Below are positions 9,618-20,879 of a stretch of DNA of 64,000 nucleotides, one piece after another. Numbering within the stretch: the first letter of the stretch is position 1; each line of letters begins with the position of its first letter. Origin of the DNA: Timema cristinae (taxonomy: Eukaryota > Arthropoda > Insecta > Phasmatodea > Timematidae); the NCBI GenBank assembly GCA_039000515.1, contig JBCFYV010011135.1:14212376-14276375 (forward strand). Reading direction: 5' to 3'. The notes under the pieces were generated by a model, which saw only the letters and a list, made by a program, of their open reading frames with translations, was not told the DNA's origin and did not search any database. The position numbers and the translations under genes were made by a program.

Positions 9618-10955
9618 ACTGAATTAATACCTTCCAATCATGATTTACCATCACAAGTTACTGATATCTCACTACCATGCAAATATTCTAATTTAGAGAA
9701 ATGTTTAGTTCATAAAGAAGAAAAAAAAAACTATGATTTAATTTTTCTTGACCATATGAGTTCAAAGGAGAATATTTTTATGAATGATTCTACACTTGGT
9801 GAAAACAACGCAAGATCTGGTCAAGATATAATTGAAAAGAAACATGTTAATTGGTCTATAAAGGTGTGTGATTTTAAAAACCCTATTAGAAAGCATAATA
9901 ATACCAAGCTAAATCTGATTTATACCTTAAAAAGAAAATACAAGTGTAATGTTTGCAATAAGCATCTTAAAGAAAAGGGGAGTCTTAACAAACACCTTCT
10001 AGTTCATTCAGAACAAAGAAAGTATATGTGTGATGTTTGTGATAAGAGCTTCAAGGTGAAGGATAGTTTGAAAAGACATCTTCTTATTCATTCAGAACAA
10101 AGAAAGTATAAGTGTGAAGTTTGTGATAAGAGCTTCAAAATGAAGGATGGTTTAAACAATCATCTTTTTATTCATTCAGAACAAAGAAAGTATAAGTGTA
10201 ATGTTTGTGATAAGGGCTTCAAGTTGAAGGGTGATTTAAACAGACACCTTCATATTCATTCAGAAAAAAGAAATTATAAGTGTAATGTTTGTGAGAAAGG
10301 CTTCAAGTTGAAAGGTGATTTAAAGAGACACCTTATTATTCACTCACAACAAAGAAAGTATAAGTGTGAAGTTTGTGATAAGAGTTTCAATAAGAAGGGT
10401 GGTTTAAACATACACCTTCCTATTCATTCAGAACAAAGAAAGTATAAGTGTGATGTTTGTGATAAGAGCTTCAAGATGAAGGGTGATTTAAACATACACC
10501 TTCCTATTCATTCAGAACTAAGAAAGTATAAGTGTAATGTTTGTGATAAGGGTTTCAAGTTTAACCATGATTTAAACAGACACCTTCATATTCATTCAGA
10601 AAAAAGAAAGTATAAGTGTAATGTTTGTGATAAGGGCTTCAAGTTTAAGGGTGATTTAAACAGACACATTCTTATTCATTTAAAACAAAGAAAGTATAAG
10701 TGTAATGTTTGTGAGAAAGGCTTCAAGTTGAAGGGTGGTTTAAACATACACCTTCCTATTCATTCAGAACAAAGAAAGTATATGTGTGATGTTTGTGATA
10801 AAAGCTTCAAGGTGAAGGATGGTTTAAACAAACACCTTCTAATTCATTCAGAACAAAGAAAGTATGAGTGTGAAGTTTGTGATAAGGGCTTCAAGTGGAA
10901 GGGTGATTTAAAAAAACACCTTCTTATTCATTTAAAACAGAGACAGAATAATTAA
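9618..10955 (+). CDS. C2H2 zinc-finger gene, terminal exon (12 fingers)
   Basis: The TTTACAG acceptor opens 445 codons and a stop (TAA), in phase 0 with the upstream exons; an in-frame ATG at 9756 is internal. The spliced product would be about 565 aa. After a polar N-part, twelve consecutive 28-residue fingers follow, all with intact C-x2-C-x12-H-x3-H. The inter-finger linker is H-SEQRKYKC in place of canonical H-TGEKPYxC, so the conserved Thr-Gly and Pro are absent throughout. Predicted helix positions -1/2/3/6 vary between fingers, most at -1 (E,V,M,L,L,K,M,F,F,L,V,W), with hydrophobic residues dominating. A nuclear DNA-binding regulator is the family expectation; target and partners are unknown. 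The last finger ends four residues before the stop. Possible poly(A) signals occur at 11214. Confidence 0.85.
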   Translation, partial: TELIPSNHDLPSQVTDISLPCKYSNLEKCLVHKEEKKNYDLIFLDHMSSKENIFMNDSTLGENNARSGQDIIEKKHVNWSIKVCDFKNPIRKHNNTKLNLIYTLKRKYKCNVCNKHLKEKGSLNKHLLVHSEQRKYMCDVCDKSFKVKDSLKRHLLIHSEQRKYKCEVCDKSFKMKDGLNNHLFIHSEQRKYKCNVCDKGFKLKGDLNRHLHIHSEKRNYKCNVCEKGFKLKGDLKRHLIIHSQQRKYKCEVCDKSFNKKGGLNIHLPIHSEQRKYKCDVCDKSFKMKGDLNIHLPIHSELRKYKCNVCDKGFKFNHDLNRHLHIHSEKRKYKCNVCDKGFKFKGDLNRHILIHLKQRKYKCNVCEKGFKLKGGLNIHLPIHSEQRKYMCDVCDKSFKVKDGLNKHLLIHSEQRKYECEVCDKGFKWKGDLKKHLLIHLKQRQNN

Positions 10956-12629
10956 GTTGTGGAAAGGGCTTCAATTCATTCAGCTTCTAAGGTAGTGCAC
11001 ATGCCAAGCACCTAATTATCCGCACTTCACTCAGACCAGACACATGAAACAAACATGTTTGTTTCTGTGCTATGTGTGAAGTGCTTTGATTGTTTTGTTC
11101 AAAGGCTCATTGTGGCTCAATGCACATTTTATTTCATCTTTTTTCAACTAGATTGTTATATTGATTATTATTTATAGACTGAGTTTATTTTAGAAAAATA
11201 TGAAAGACATAAAAATAAATAGGATTAATATGGGTATTATTGTTATATCGTGATTTAACCTTCGACTCAATTTAATTAATTATTTAAGTGAAAGTTTTCA
11301 ATTACATTCTTGTGTTTGTGCTAAACATTTGAGCATCACTTTTGAGTTCGGTGAATAAATGCTGAAATTCTCCCAGTATTTTGGTCTTCTGATTGAGAGT
11401 ATGTTTACTAAATTTCCCAGAATCGTTACTGGTTCAGGAGTAAAACTTTGCTGGCTACTGACATGTCATCACTCATCACTACTGTTGTCAAAGATTTTAT
11501 GATCTAATTCTTTAATAAATATTTTGAGAGCGAAATACAAAATCTTTGGGTTAAAAAATTTTTGAATAAAAAATATAAAATTAGTTAAAGAAACATTTCA
11601 CTATTTATGATCGGTCCAGACAGGTTTTCTGTAGCTGAGTACTAAGTAGGATAATCAATCTGCTCGGTTTGCATACATTCTATTAGTGATGTGGATTTTA
11701 CGATAGTGATGGGCGATGTGTGTGCTCCTCTGCATGCACCCACCCTAAGGGTTTCTTTACTAGATGAATATTACTAACGACATTTTTAAATTCATTCAGA
11801 ACTAAGTAAATGTATGTATCTTTTGTATACCAAGTGTTTAATGCTAAGAAGAATTCTAACATATAAATATTATTTGTGTTTTTATTCACTCTGGACAAAG
11901 AAAACACAAGTTTGAAGTGGTTATTTAAAAAAGGAAAGTAAATGTGTTACTACCATTAGTGACAAATTTAAAATTCTGACCATCTTTACTGTGTTTATTG
12001 TGGTACCTATTTTATCTATATCTAGTTGCAAAAAAAAGTTAAATTTTCTTTTTAATAAAAAGGAAAAAAAACTTTTATTCAAATTCTGAAGATAAGTTCA
12101 ATCACCAACATAGGTTTTTAAGAACCTGTCTTTTTAAATCCGAAAGATTATTAGAAGTTATGAAAAATGTTTCAACATGAAGGATTTATTTTAAATTTCA
12201 AGTGCATTTATAATAGATTTGTGTTTCCTAGTTAAAAACTTGAAATATACCTTTATGTCAATTTCTTTTAAGATCTCACTAGAGTCAATACTATGAGTAC
12301 TTCAAATGTACATCAATATTACAGCTATAATTACACACTAAATATTTTATTACATTTTGGTTAATCTTTTAAAGACTTGTGAGCCAAAGCCAAGCTAAGC
12401 AATGTTGCAGAACAGCAGGCCTGACACATAATAAAAAATAACTAAAATATTAGTAAACAAGTAACGGTTTTTTCTTTCAAAACTGGAATTTGAAACAATT
12501 TACAATAAAATATGATATTCTAATGATTATACCAAAATAGTTAGGGAGATTTTTGATTTTGTAACACATGTTTTTTAATATTAAAACTGTGGGTGTGCAT
12601 GATTTACTAGGCATTTGTTTATAAAAAAA
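10956..12629 (+). other. 3' UTR and 3' flank of the finger gene
   Basis: Contains an inverted repeat at 11022-11084, an AATAAA at 11214, and finger debris near 11870-11930 (ATTCACTCTGGACAAAG = I-H-S-G-Q-R frame). The latter recurs at the same place in unit 2 (18160) and unit 3 (23221), so the ancestral array was longer. Confidence 0.6.
11022..11084 (+). other. Imperfect hairpin just after the finger CDS
   Basis: Outer arms GCACTTCAC / GTGAAGTGC enclose a perfect 20-bp palindrome GAAACAAACATGTTTGTTTC at 11046-11065. A weaker version (GAAACAAATTTGTTCTC) occurs at the matching place in unit 2, near 17247. Could be an RNA hairpin or a short palindromic insertion predating the duplication. Confidence 0.5.
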
Positions 12630-12990
12630 TTTGAATTAGTTTAGCCATATCTTTGGACCACACTAATTCATATTCATACATACATACATGCACACATACA
12701 CACACAATCAATAAAAATTCAGATCAAAAATATCATTAATAAAACCAATAAAACTGAAATCTAAAATGAAACAATCAAATGTATTAAATGTAAAGCTTGT
12801 ATTGATATTTAATTTTGAACCTATTTCAGCAAACAAATGTTATAATCTGAGCAAAAGTATCATGTACATTGTATAATTATAACTAAAAGTTAGTCATCCT
12901 AAGTTAACATTTTATTAAAACATTACAACTGAATGTATACTCTATTTATTATCATATTTACAGTGGAATGATGTAACAATATAATTTGAA
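12630..12990. repeat. CATA/CA microsatellite and AT-rich flank
   Basis: A run of CATA and CA steps at about 12672-12708; an equivalent run is in unit 2 at about 18945-18988. The rest is alignable non-coding flank. Confidence 0.6.
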
Positions 12991-13004
12991 TCAGTAGATC
13001 TCGA

Positions 13005-13075
13005 TGTTCTTGGGATAAAGTGCTTGCTTCAAGACTCGATGTTCGTGGGTTGAAACCCAAATGGGGTCGACAGAT
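13005..13075 (+). repeat. tRNA-like repeat (S4)
   Basis: GGGATAAAGTGCTTGCTTC followed by GTGGGTTGAAACCC resembles degraded A and B boxes. The same repeat sits at 19287-19375 in unit 2, so it was inserted before the duplication. Confidence 0.4.
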
Positions 13076-13328
13076 CTTTTTGATTTAGACATGTAAAATA
13101 AGTTTAGAAGTAATGTGAAAAATACCATTCCCGTCAAAATTAGTAGGTTGCTCTGGAAGTTAATGTTTGCTGATATAATAAGTAATTTAACATTACGTAT
13201 TACTACCATTCTTGTTATACGCCAACAAAATAATGAGAAATAAATTTATATACAAACATATATCGGAAACAAATTGAAGATATTTGTAAATTATTTGTAA
13301 TATTCATATGTAGCTGAACAACATAAAT

Positions 13329-13470
13329 TGTCACCCTCGTGTTAGACTTTCCTACCGAGGACAGTGATAGCGAGGTTCGAATATCTTTTGGGTCTACTGA
13401 GAGTGATATTTCCCAAATGTTTCCCACTCTCCTTCCACTCAAATGCATGTAGAAAACCCTATATCAAAGG
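13329..13470 (+). repeat. SINE family S2, partial copy
   Basis: GAGGTTCGAATATC (B-box) then GGGTCTACTGAGAGTG and CCCACTCTCCTTCCACTC, the standard S2 head-to-body junction. Confidence 0.65.
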
Positions 13471-14305
13471 CCGGATTTAGAACCCAGGTTAATAACTAAT
13501 AAACGTCTGCAAAAATGCACACTTTATCAAATTACACTTCCAATTATAGTAGATTCATGCCCTTAGTTTATTGGATGACAGCTCATAAATTTACTAGAAA
13601 TAGTCCCTAATGTATCTTTATGCCAACAGCTTACATCTGTCACTTTGAATAACTGTAATTATCTAGAAGTGCAGGAATGTGATTTTTAACCACAGTAATT
13701 CAGGCCAATATTATCTATATTTATTTGAAGTTGGACATAATAAGCTTATTTATCGTTTTATTCCACTTAAAAAATTATTATTCACACCACTTTCACAAAA
13801 GGTTTAAATGACTATAGCGTAAAAATGGAGATCAACAAATTAAATTATGTCATTGAACATGACGGAAACAAGTTCTTTACAATGATGCACCCACGCAGTA
13901 AATAAACATATTTATTCAGGTAAATATTTTGAAATATGTTGAAATAATCATAAAATTATTTATTATATATACAAGAAAATTAAAAGAATTTTTTTCTTTT
14001 CCAAGTAAGTACGATGCCTCTAATAAAATGTATTAATTTATGCAAAATTAAGAATAAGTACTTTTATTGATTTTTAGTATATGATTTTGGATTGATGAAA
14101 ACGAGATTATTAAAAGCAATTAAATAGCGTGAGAAAACTTAAATTGACGTTATTTTAAATAAAATATGTAATTAAAAAACTTGACATTTATAACAAAACA
14201 GTAGTCTTTTACAAGTGTTGGCCACCCAAAAACTAAACCTATGATTTTAGAACTGTCATCCAGGTAAAATCCTATGATGAACAGACTTCACTTAACCAAT
14301 CCAAC
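13471..14305. other. AT-rich spacer, no gene seen
   Basis: No ORFs, splice-bounded exons or clear repeats recognised. Confidence 0.4.
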
Positions 14306-14532
14306 ACCTTAGCTCAGTCATTATCCAATCTGTATACTTAGCTAAGGGTCCCAAGTTACATTCCTGGCTTGCCAGAAAAAATTATCGTTTGTGAAATGTG
14401 GTTTTCCCCTTTAAAAGTGAGGAATTAATATTTGCGGGCTGGATGTTGTGTTAGTTCTAAATTTAAGTTAGTTTCTTAGTTCTAAGACATTTTCTGATAT
14501 AATAATCTGTCAGTTTAGAAAGTGTACATTAA
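14306..14532 (+). repeat. SINE family S3, copy 3
   Basis: CACCTTAGCTCAGTCATT head, GTGAAATGTGGTTTTCCCC body, GGCTGGATGTTGTGT and terminal AGAAAGTGTACAT, matching 2777-2995. Confidence 0.75.
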
Positions 14533-14639
14533 ATAACTCAAATAATTTAAAGTGAAAGCCAAATTACTTTACTGAGTATTATTTTGTTGTATGTTTATCA
14601 TAAATGTTTCAATTATATTAATAAAATAATTTTATAATA

Positions 14640-14887
14640 ATATTTTATAATATCAATAATAATAATAATTATAATTATTATTATTATTATTGCCGCCACC
14701 ATTGCCCTCGCCATTATTATTAATAATTATCATCATCATTATTTTTTATTATTATTATCATTATTATTATTATTAGCACATCTTACTGTTCGGGATATAC
14801 ATACTTGCGCTAATGTGATGAAATGGGGGACCCACAGTGTAAGGTGGGATCCGAACCACGGTGGAGGCCTGGCACTCCCCACATTCA
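14640..14887 (-). repeat. SINE family S1, 5'-truncated copy with (AAT)n tail
   Basis: A long impure (ATT)n run at about 14640-14775 (tail, on the minus strand) is followed by AGCACATCTTACTGTTCGGG and GGATCCGAACCACGGTGGAG, the 3' domain and body of S1. The tRNA head is missing. It lies at the left boundary of duplication unit 2. Confidence 0.7.
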
Positions 14888-15493
14888 TTTAGTCATAAAA
14901 CAATTGAAACAAAAATTTCTAAAGTCCTGAAAATTATCTTTCTTTCTTCAAAACATTTAGCTTCTCCAAAGATACATAGCATTGAAAACTTGTTTGGTTT
15001 CCACAACTCCATGGTTGCGTAAGGTCAACTTATATCATTCAGAGTTATTATATTATATTATATTCAGAATTTAAAATTTATTGGGAACTAGTATTTTTTA
15101 GGCAGCGATAAATTGTTTTTCATTAACTCAAAAAAATTCAAATCTATCTTTAGGTTTTGCAGATATCATCATTTTTAGTTCATTTTCTGGAACATAGTAT
15201 TGCAGCATATTACTCTGTTGTAGAGTGAGATTTCTTTGATTAAGGCTTTCATGCTGATAAATACCACAAATTACTTCAAGGAGCATTGACCTAATTCAAA
15301 TGATTGTTTTCGTTGAATTTTAATTTTTTTAATTCATACTTTGATTAGGTTTTGATTTTCCCTCTTAATATGCATGATAAATTAAATTGGAGGCTCCTAA
15401 ATTAGACCTTTAGGACTAAAAACTCAATACATATGTTATTATATGATAAATATTTAGACTAATGTGTAATTTTTATTTCCATTTTCATTACAG

Positions 15494-17190
15494 ACTGAAT
15501 TAACACCTTCCACTATAGACTTACCATCACAAGTTACTGACGTTTCACTACAATGGAAATATTATAATGTTTTAGATAAATGTTTAATTCGTAAAGAAGA
15601 AAAAAGAAATTGTAATATAATGTGTCAAAAGGATAATATTTTTCTGAACGATTCTGCACTTGGTGAAAACACTACAAGACCTGGTCGAGATATAATTGAG
15701 AAGAAACATGTAAATTTGAATGAAAATGTGTGTGATTTTAAAGATTCTACTAGTAAGAACAATAATACCAATCAAAATCTTATCTATACTTTACATAGAA
15801 AGTACATGTGTAATGTTTGCAATAAGGATTTTAAAGAAAAGAAGAGTCTAAACAGACACCTTCTTATTCATTCAGAACAAAGAAAGTATAAGTGTGATGT
15901 TTGTGATAAGAGCTTCAAGGTGAAGAGTTCTTTATACACTCACATTCTTAGTCATTCAGAACAAAGAAATTATAAATGTTATGTTTGTTATAAGAGCTTC
16001 AAGGTGAAGAGTTCTTTATACAAACACCTTCTTATACATTCAAATCAAAGAAAGTATAAATGTGATGTTTGTGATAAGAGCTTCAATGAGAAGAGTAATT
16101 TAAACAAACACCTTCTTATACATTCAAATCAAAGAAAGTATAAATGTAATGTTAGTGATAAGAGCTTCAATGTGAAGAGTAATTTAAACAAACACCTTCT
16201 TATACATTCAAATCAAAGAAAGTATAAATGTGATGTTTGTGATAAGAGCTTCAATGTGAAGAGTAATTTAATCAGTCACCTTGTTACTCATTCAGAAGAA
16301 AGAAAGTATAAGTGTGATGTTTGTGATAAGAGCTTCAAGGTGAAGAGTTCTTTATACAAACACCTTCTTATACATTCAAATCAAAGAAAGTATAAATGTG
16401 ATATTTGTGATAAGAGCTTCAATGAGAAGAGTAATTTAAACAAACACCTTCTTAGACATTCAAATCAAAGAAAGTATAAATGTGATGTTTGTGATAAGAG
16501 CTTCAATGTGAAGAGTAATTTAAACAAACACCTTCTTATACATTCAAATCAAAGAAAGTATAAATGTGATGTTTGTGATAAGATCTTCAATGTGAAGAGT
16601 AATTTAATCAGTCACCTTGTTACTCATTCAGAACAAAGAAAGTATAAGTGTGATGTTTGTGATAAGTGCTTCATTGGGAAGTGTTATTTAAATAAACACC
16701 TTCTATTCATTCAGAACAAAGAGAGTATATGTGCGTTGTTTGTGATAATAGCTTCAAGGTGAAGAGTTCTTTATACACTCACCTTTTTATTCATTCAGAA
16801 CAAAGAAAGTATAAGTGTGACGTTTGTGATAAGAGCTTCAAGGGGAAGTGTTCTTTTAATAAACACTTTCCTCTTCATTCAGAACAAAGAAAGTATAAGT
16901 GTGGTGTTTGTGATAAGGGTTTCAAGTTGAAGAGTGATTTAAACAGACATTTTCTTATTCATTCAGAATTAAGAAATTATAAGTGTGATGTTGGTTATAA
17001 GGGCTTCAAGTTGAAAGGTTATTTAAACAACCACCACCTTATTCATTCAAAACTAAGAAAGTATAAGTGTGATTTTTGCGATAATAGCTTTAAGATGAAG
17101 AAAAATCTTAACAAACACCTTTTTATTCATTCAGAACAAATACAGACTAAGTGGGATTTTGCTATAACGGCTTCACTACTGGAACCTTAG
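15494..17190 (+). pseudogene. Duplicated C2H2 terminal exon (16 fingers, one frameshift)
   Basis: Begins after a TTCATTACAG acceptor with ACTGAATTAACACCTTCC, nearly the same as the 9618 exon, and stays open in phase 0. The first frame runs to 16762 and holds eleven fingers. Within finger 11 one T is missing near 16705 (CTTCTATTCATTC where other fingers have CTTCTTATTCATTC). The array then continues in another frame to a TAG at 17190 with five more fingers. Finger 5 lost its second Cys (CNVS) and finger 15 likewise (CDVG); the other fingers look intact. Fingers 3-6 and 7-10 repeat as a 336-bp block. With the frameshift the product would still keep about nine functional fingers, so truncated function is possible, or the indel may be a sequencing error. 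Confidence 0.75.
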
Positions 17191-19286
17191 GCAGCACATA
17201 TTCCGAGCACCTCACTCTCCACACTTCCTTCTGACCAGACACAAGAAACAAATTTGTTCTCTTTAGTGAAGGGTTGTATACTGTGTTCGGTGCTATGATT
17301 GGTTGGTTCAAGGCCAAAGCAAAACCTCATTTTGCCTTAGTGCACATTTTATTTCATCTTTTGTCATTTCAGCTTTTACATATATGTTTGTCTTGAACGG
17401 ATCATTTACAGACTGAGATTATTTTAGGAAATAGATGAAAGATATTAAAGATAATTAGGATTAACATGGTAATTATACTATGTCGTGATTCAATCTTGGA
17501 CTCAATTTCATTCATTAGTTAAGTGAAAGTTTTCAATGACATTCTCATATGGGTGCTAAACATTTGATCATAACTTTTGAGTTTAGTGAATAAATGGTGA
17601 AATTCGCCCAGTATTTGTGTCTTCTGATTGATAGGATGTTTACTAAACTGCCCAGAATTGTTACTGATTCAGAAATAAAACTTTGCTGGTTGCTGACATG
17701 TTATCACTCGTCACTACGGCTGTCAAATTGTTTTTTTTTAATAATTCTTTAATAACTATTTTGAAAGTTAAATATAAAAATTTTGGATTACAAATTTTTA
17801 AAGAAAAAATATAAAATTAGTTTAAAAACTATTGCAATAATTTTGATCCATACAGACTGGTTTTCTGTAGCCGAGTACAAAGTGCATTGAGCAATCTGAT
17901 CGGTTTGCACAGGATGTTCCATGAGCGATGTGTGTTTTTCGAGAGGGATGAATGATGTGTGTGCTCCTCTGCATGCACCTACCCTTATTCATTCATTATA
18001 GCGGAAGTACAAGTGCTATGTTTGTGATGAGTGTTTCAATAATAGATTAATACTACCAACCATCTTTTTAAATTGATTCAGAACTAATTAAATCGATATG
18101 TCATTTGTATACCAAGTGTTTAATGCTAAGAGGGACTCAAACATCTAAAGCTTATTTGTGTTCTTATTCATTTTGGACAAAGAAACACAAGTTTGAAATG
18201 AATATTTAAATAAGGAAAGTAAATATGTTACTACCATTAGTGAAAAATTTAAATACAAACCATCTTTATCGTTTTTATTGTAGTACCTATTTTATCTAGT
18301 TGCAAACGATAGTTAAATTTTCTTTTTAATAAAAAGGAAAAAACCTTTTGTTCAAACTCTGATGATAAGTTCCATCTCAAACACAGTTTTTTGAGAACCT
18401 GACTTTTTAAATACCAAAATAATAGATGAAGTTATGAAAATGTTTCAACATGAAGGATTTTTTTTTTTATTTCAAGTGCATTTATAATAGATTTGTGTTT
18501 ACTAGTTAAAAACTTGAAATATACCTTAATGTCAATTTCTTTTAAGATACCACCAGAGTCAACACTATTAGTACTTTCATCACATATACATCTACATGAA
18601 AGCTATAACTATACATTAAATATTTTATTACAGACTAGTTAATCTTTTTAAAACTTGTGAGCCAAAGCCAAGCTAAGCAATGTTGCAACACAGCGGGCCT
18701 TACACAAAATAAATAATAATTTAAATAGTAATAAACAAGTAACAGTTTTTTGTTTCAAAACTGTAATTTGAAACCATTTAAAATAAAATATAGTATCATA
18801 ATGATAAAACCAAAATAGTGAGTGATATTTATGATATTGTACTACATGTTTTCAAATATTGAGACCGTGGTTATCTGTGTTTTTACTAGGTATTATAAAA
18901 GAAAATTAAATTAAGTTAGCCATACTTTTGAACCACACTAATTCATACACACACATACACACATGTACATGCGCATACACTTACACACAATCAATAAAAA
19001 TTCAGATAAAAATGATCATTAATAAAACCAATAAAAGTGAAATCTAAAATAAACAATCAAATGTATTAAATATAAAGCCTGAGTTGATATTTAGTTTTGA
19101 ACCTATTTCAGCAAACTAATGTTATAATATGAGCAAAAGTATCAATTACTATAACTAAAGGTTACCCAACCTAAGTTAGAATGTCAATGATTGAATAAAC
19201 ATTAGAACAAAATGTATGTTCACTTTATTAGATTATATTTACAGTGGAAGCATGTAACAATATAGTTTGTGTTAATTGACCTCGGG
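17191..19286 (+). other. 3' flank of unit 2
   Basis: Non-coding flank alignable with 10956-12990. Decayed finger text appears at about 17985-18055 (GCGGAAGTACAAGTGCTATG, then GATGAGTGTTTCAAT) and 18160-18195. Confidence 0.6.
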
Positions 19287-19375
19287 GGTCTTGGGATAAA
19301 GTGCTTGCTTCAGGACCCGATTTTCGTGAGTTCCCTTCCAAATTGGTTTGACGGATCTTTTTTGTGTGATAACAA
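19287..19375 (+). repeat. tRNA-like repeat (S4), duplicated copy
   Basis: GGGATAAAGTGCTTGCTTCA shared with 13005-13075; the B-box half is more degraded here. Confidence 0.4.
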
Positions 19376-19560
19376 TTCATAACACTACTTTTTTTGGAAA
19401 GGAGTTAAAGCTGTCAGTCTTATGTTTATTGAGGCATGTAAAAGAAGTTTAGAAGGTATGTGAAAAATACCACAGCTGTCAAAATTAGTAGTTTGCCCTA
19501 GAAATTATCCTCTGCTGATATAATTAGTCGGTTAAGTAAGTTCAAATTAAATACCTCAAA

Positions 19561-20879
19561 TAAATAAATTGATCAAATAATCTTCTTTACGGTGAACTAC
19601 CCAAAAATGTTAACATATTGTTGAGAACAAATATTTGAACAAAAACTATTCTGTACAGTTTGCTGTAAGATCTATAGAAAGTCCGGTAAAAAGGCGGAAC
19701 TAGAGGGTAGATTTTGGTGCGCAACACAAAATGTATATCTCGCACTCTGGTTTGTAAATAACTATCAATCATTTTGCAGTCAGTTAAAAAAAAATGTCAG
19801 AGGGTAACATTTTTTTTTCAGAATATGTATAAAATTAAAATTTTAAAAAATATTTTCAAGTAGTTTTTGATGAGTCTGGTAATAACAACAAAATTTTAAT
19901 ACATTATGCTTTATTAAATATCATTGTATATAATGTTTAACATATGTATATATATTCAGATTTGTACACATGTATATCAAATAATTTTTTTTAAACATAA
20001 ATATTTACTTATCCACAGTTTCACTATGCTGGATGCTACTATATTTGATCTATAACGTGGCGTTTATTCAATGGAATTAATGAGGGGAAAAAGAAAATAA
20101 GATAAAAATGAAGTTAAAACAAATTATTATCATAATAGAAATCTCTCAAACAAGTATACTCAGTTGAGGCCGCAGCTCCTCTTTCGGGGTAAACCGTTCT
20201 TTCCCAGACTGACCGGCCAGCCAGCTAGTCTTGCTGACTCTTTATTCTGCCAATCGTTTGTGACCGGGTCTGTCCGGCCTTTTTTTGGGGAAAGGGAAGC
20301 ACCGTATCCCTAGGCGAGTATTAGCTTGTGAGTTTACTGTTGTGTTTGGTGTATAATCACATGTTAAATACTATTAAAATCCTATTTTTTAGTTTGTTTC
20401 AACCAATATTTATTGTTTATAGAAATAATTATGGTCACTCGATATTAAATACATTATTTTGTAATAAATTTAAAGTATGTTTAGTTTTATTTACAGAATA
20501 TTGACGCCTGTTTGATCCTACAAGAGAAGTGGTTTTTTTCTTTGTATAAAGTAGTAGAATGACATGTGTGTCAACAAGTGCAGAAGTGGGAGCTGCTGTG
20601 GATTCATAAGTCATATTTGGAAGCGTAGTTTTTCGTCCGGGTTTTTTGCCGAGAAAAATAAAATAATTGAAATAAGCAGACCCACTCCCTCTGCAGGCAG
20701 TCTATAAACATTTTTTGATGTTTCAATAATTTAATTTTATGAAAATATATAGTAAATATTGGTATGATAGCTTGGCCGAAAATTATATAGTTGACTTTAC
20801 TATTTATTAATGATCATGATATGTAGAATAAATTCGAATTCAAAACTATAAGGCATGCTAAAGGTTATACTAATTTGCA
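19561..20879. other. Spacer with a GC-richer patch
   Basis: Mostly AT-rich. At about 20165-20340 a GC-richer, CpG-containing patch (GACCGGCCAGCCAGC, GTCTGTCCGGCC) stands out and could be a promoter or LTR fragment. No coding content recognised. Confidence 0.35.

Larger units (their letters stand above)
9030..13209 (+). repeat. Segmental duplication, unit 1 (ZNF terminal exon and flanks)
   Basis: About 4.2 kb that aligns along its length with 14890-19530, including intron end, finger exon, 3' flank, a (CA/CATA) microsatellite and a tRNA-like repeat at 13005-13075. Divergence in flanks is moderate (many substitutions and small indels), so the duplication is not recent. A third and fourth copy of the 3' part lie at 22828-24970 and in the right arm after the gap. 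Confidence 0.85.
14890..19560 (+). repeat. Segmental duplication, unit 2
   Basis: Second copy of the segment at 9030-13209, about 4.6 kb; extra length comes mainly from the larger finger array. Exons equivalent to 3138, 6476 and 6933 are absent between the units, so only the terminal exon was duplicated. Confidence 0.85.
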
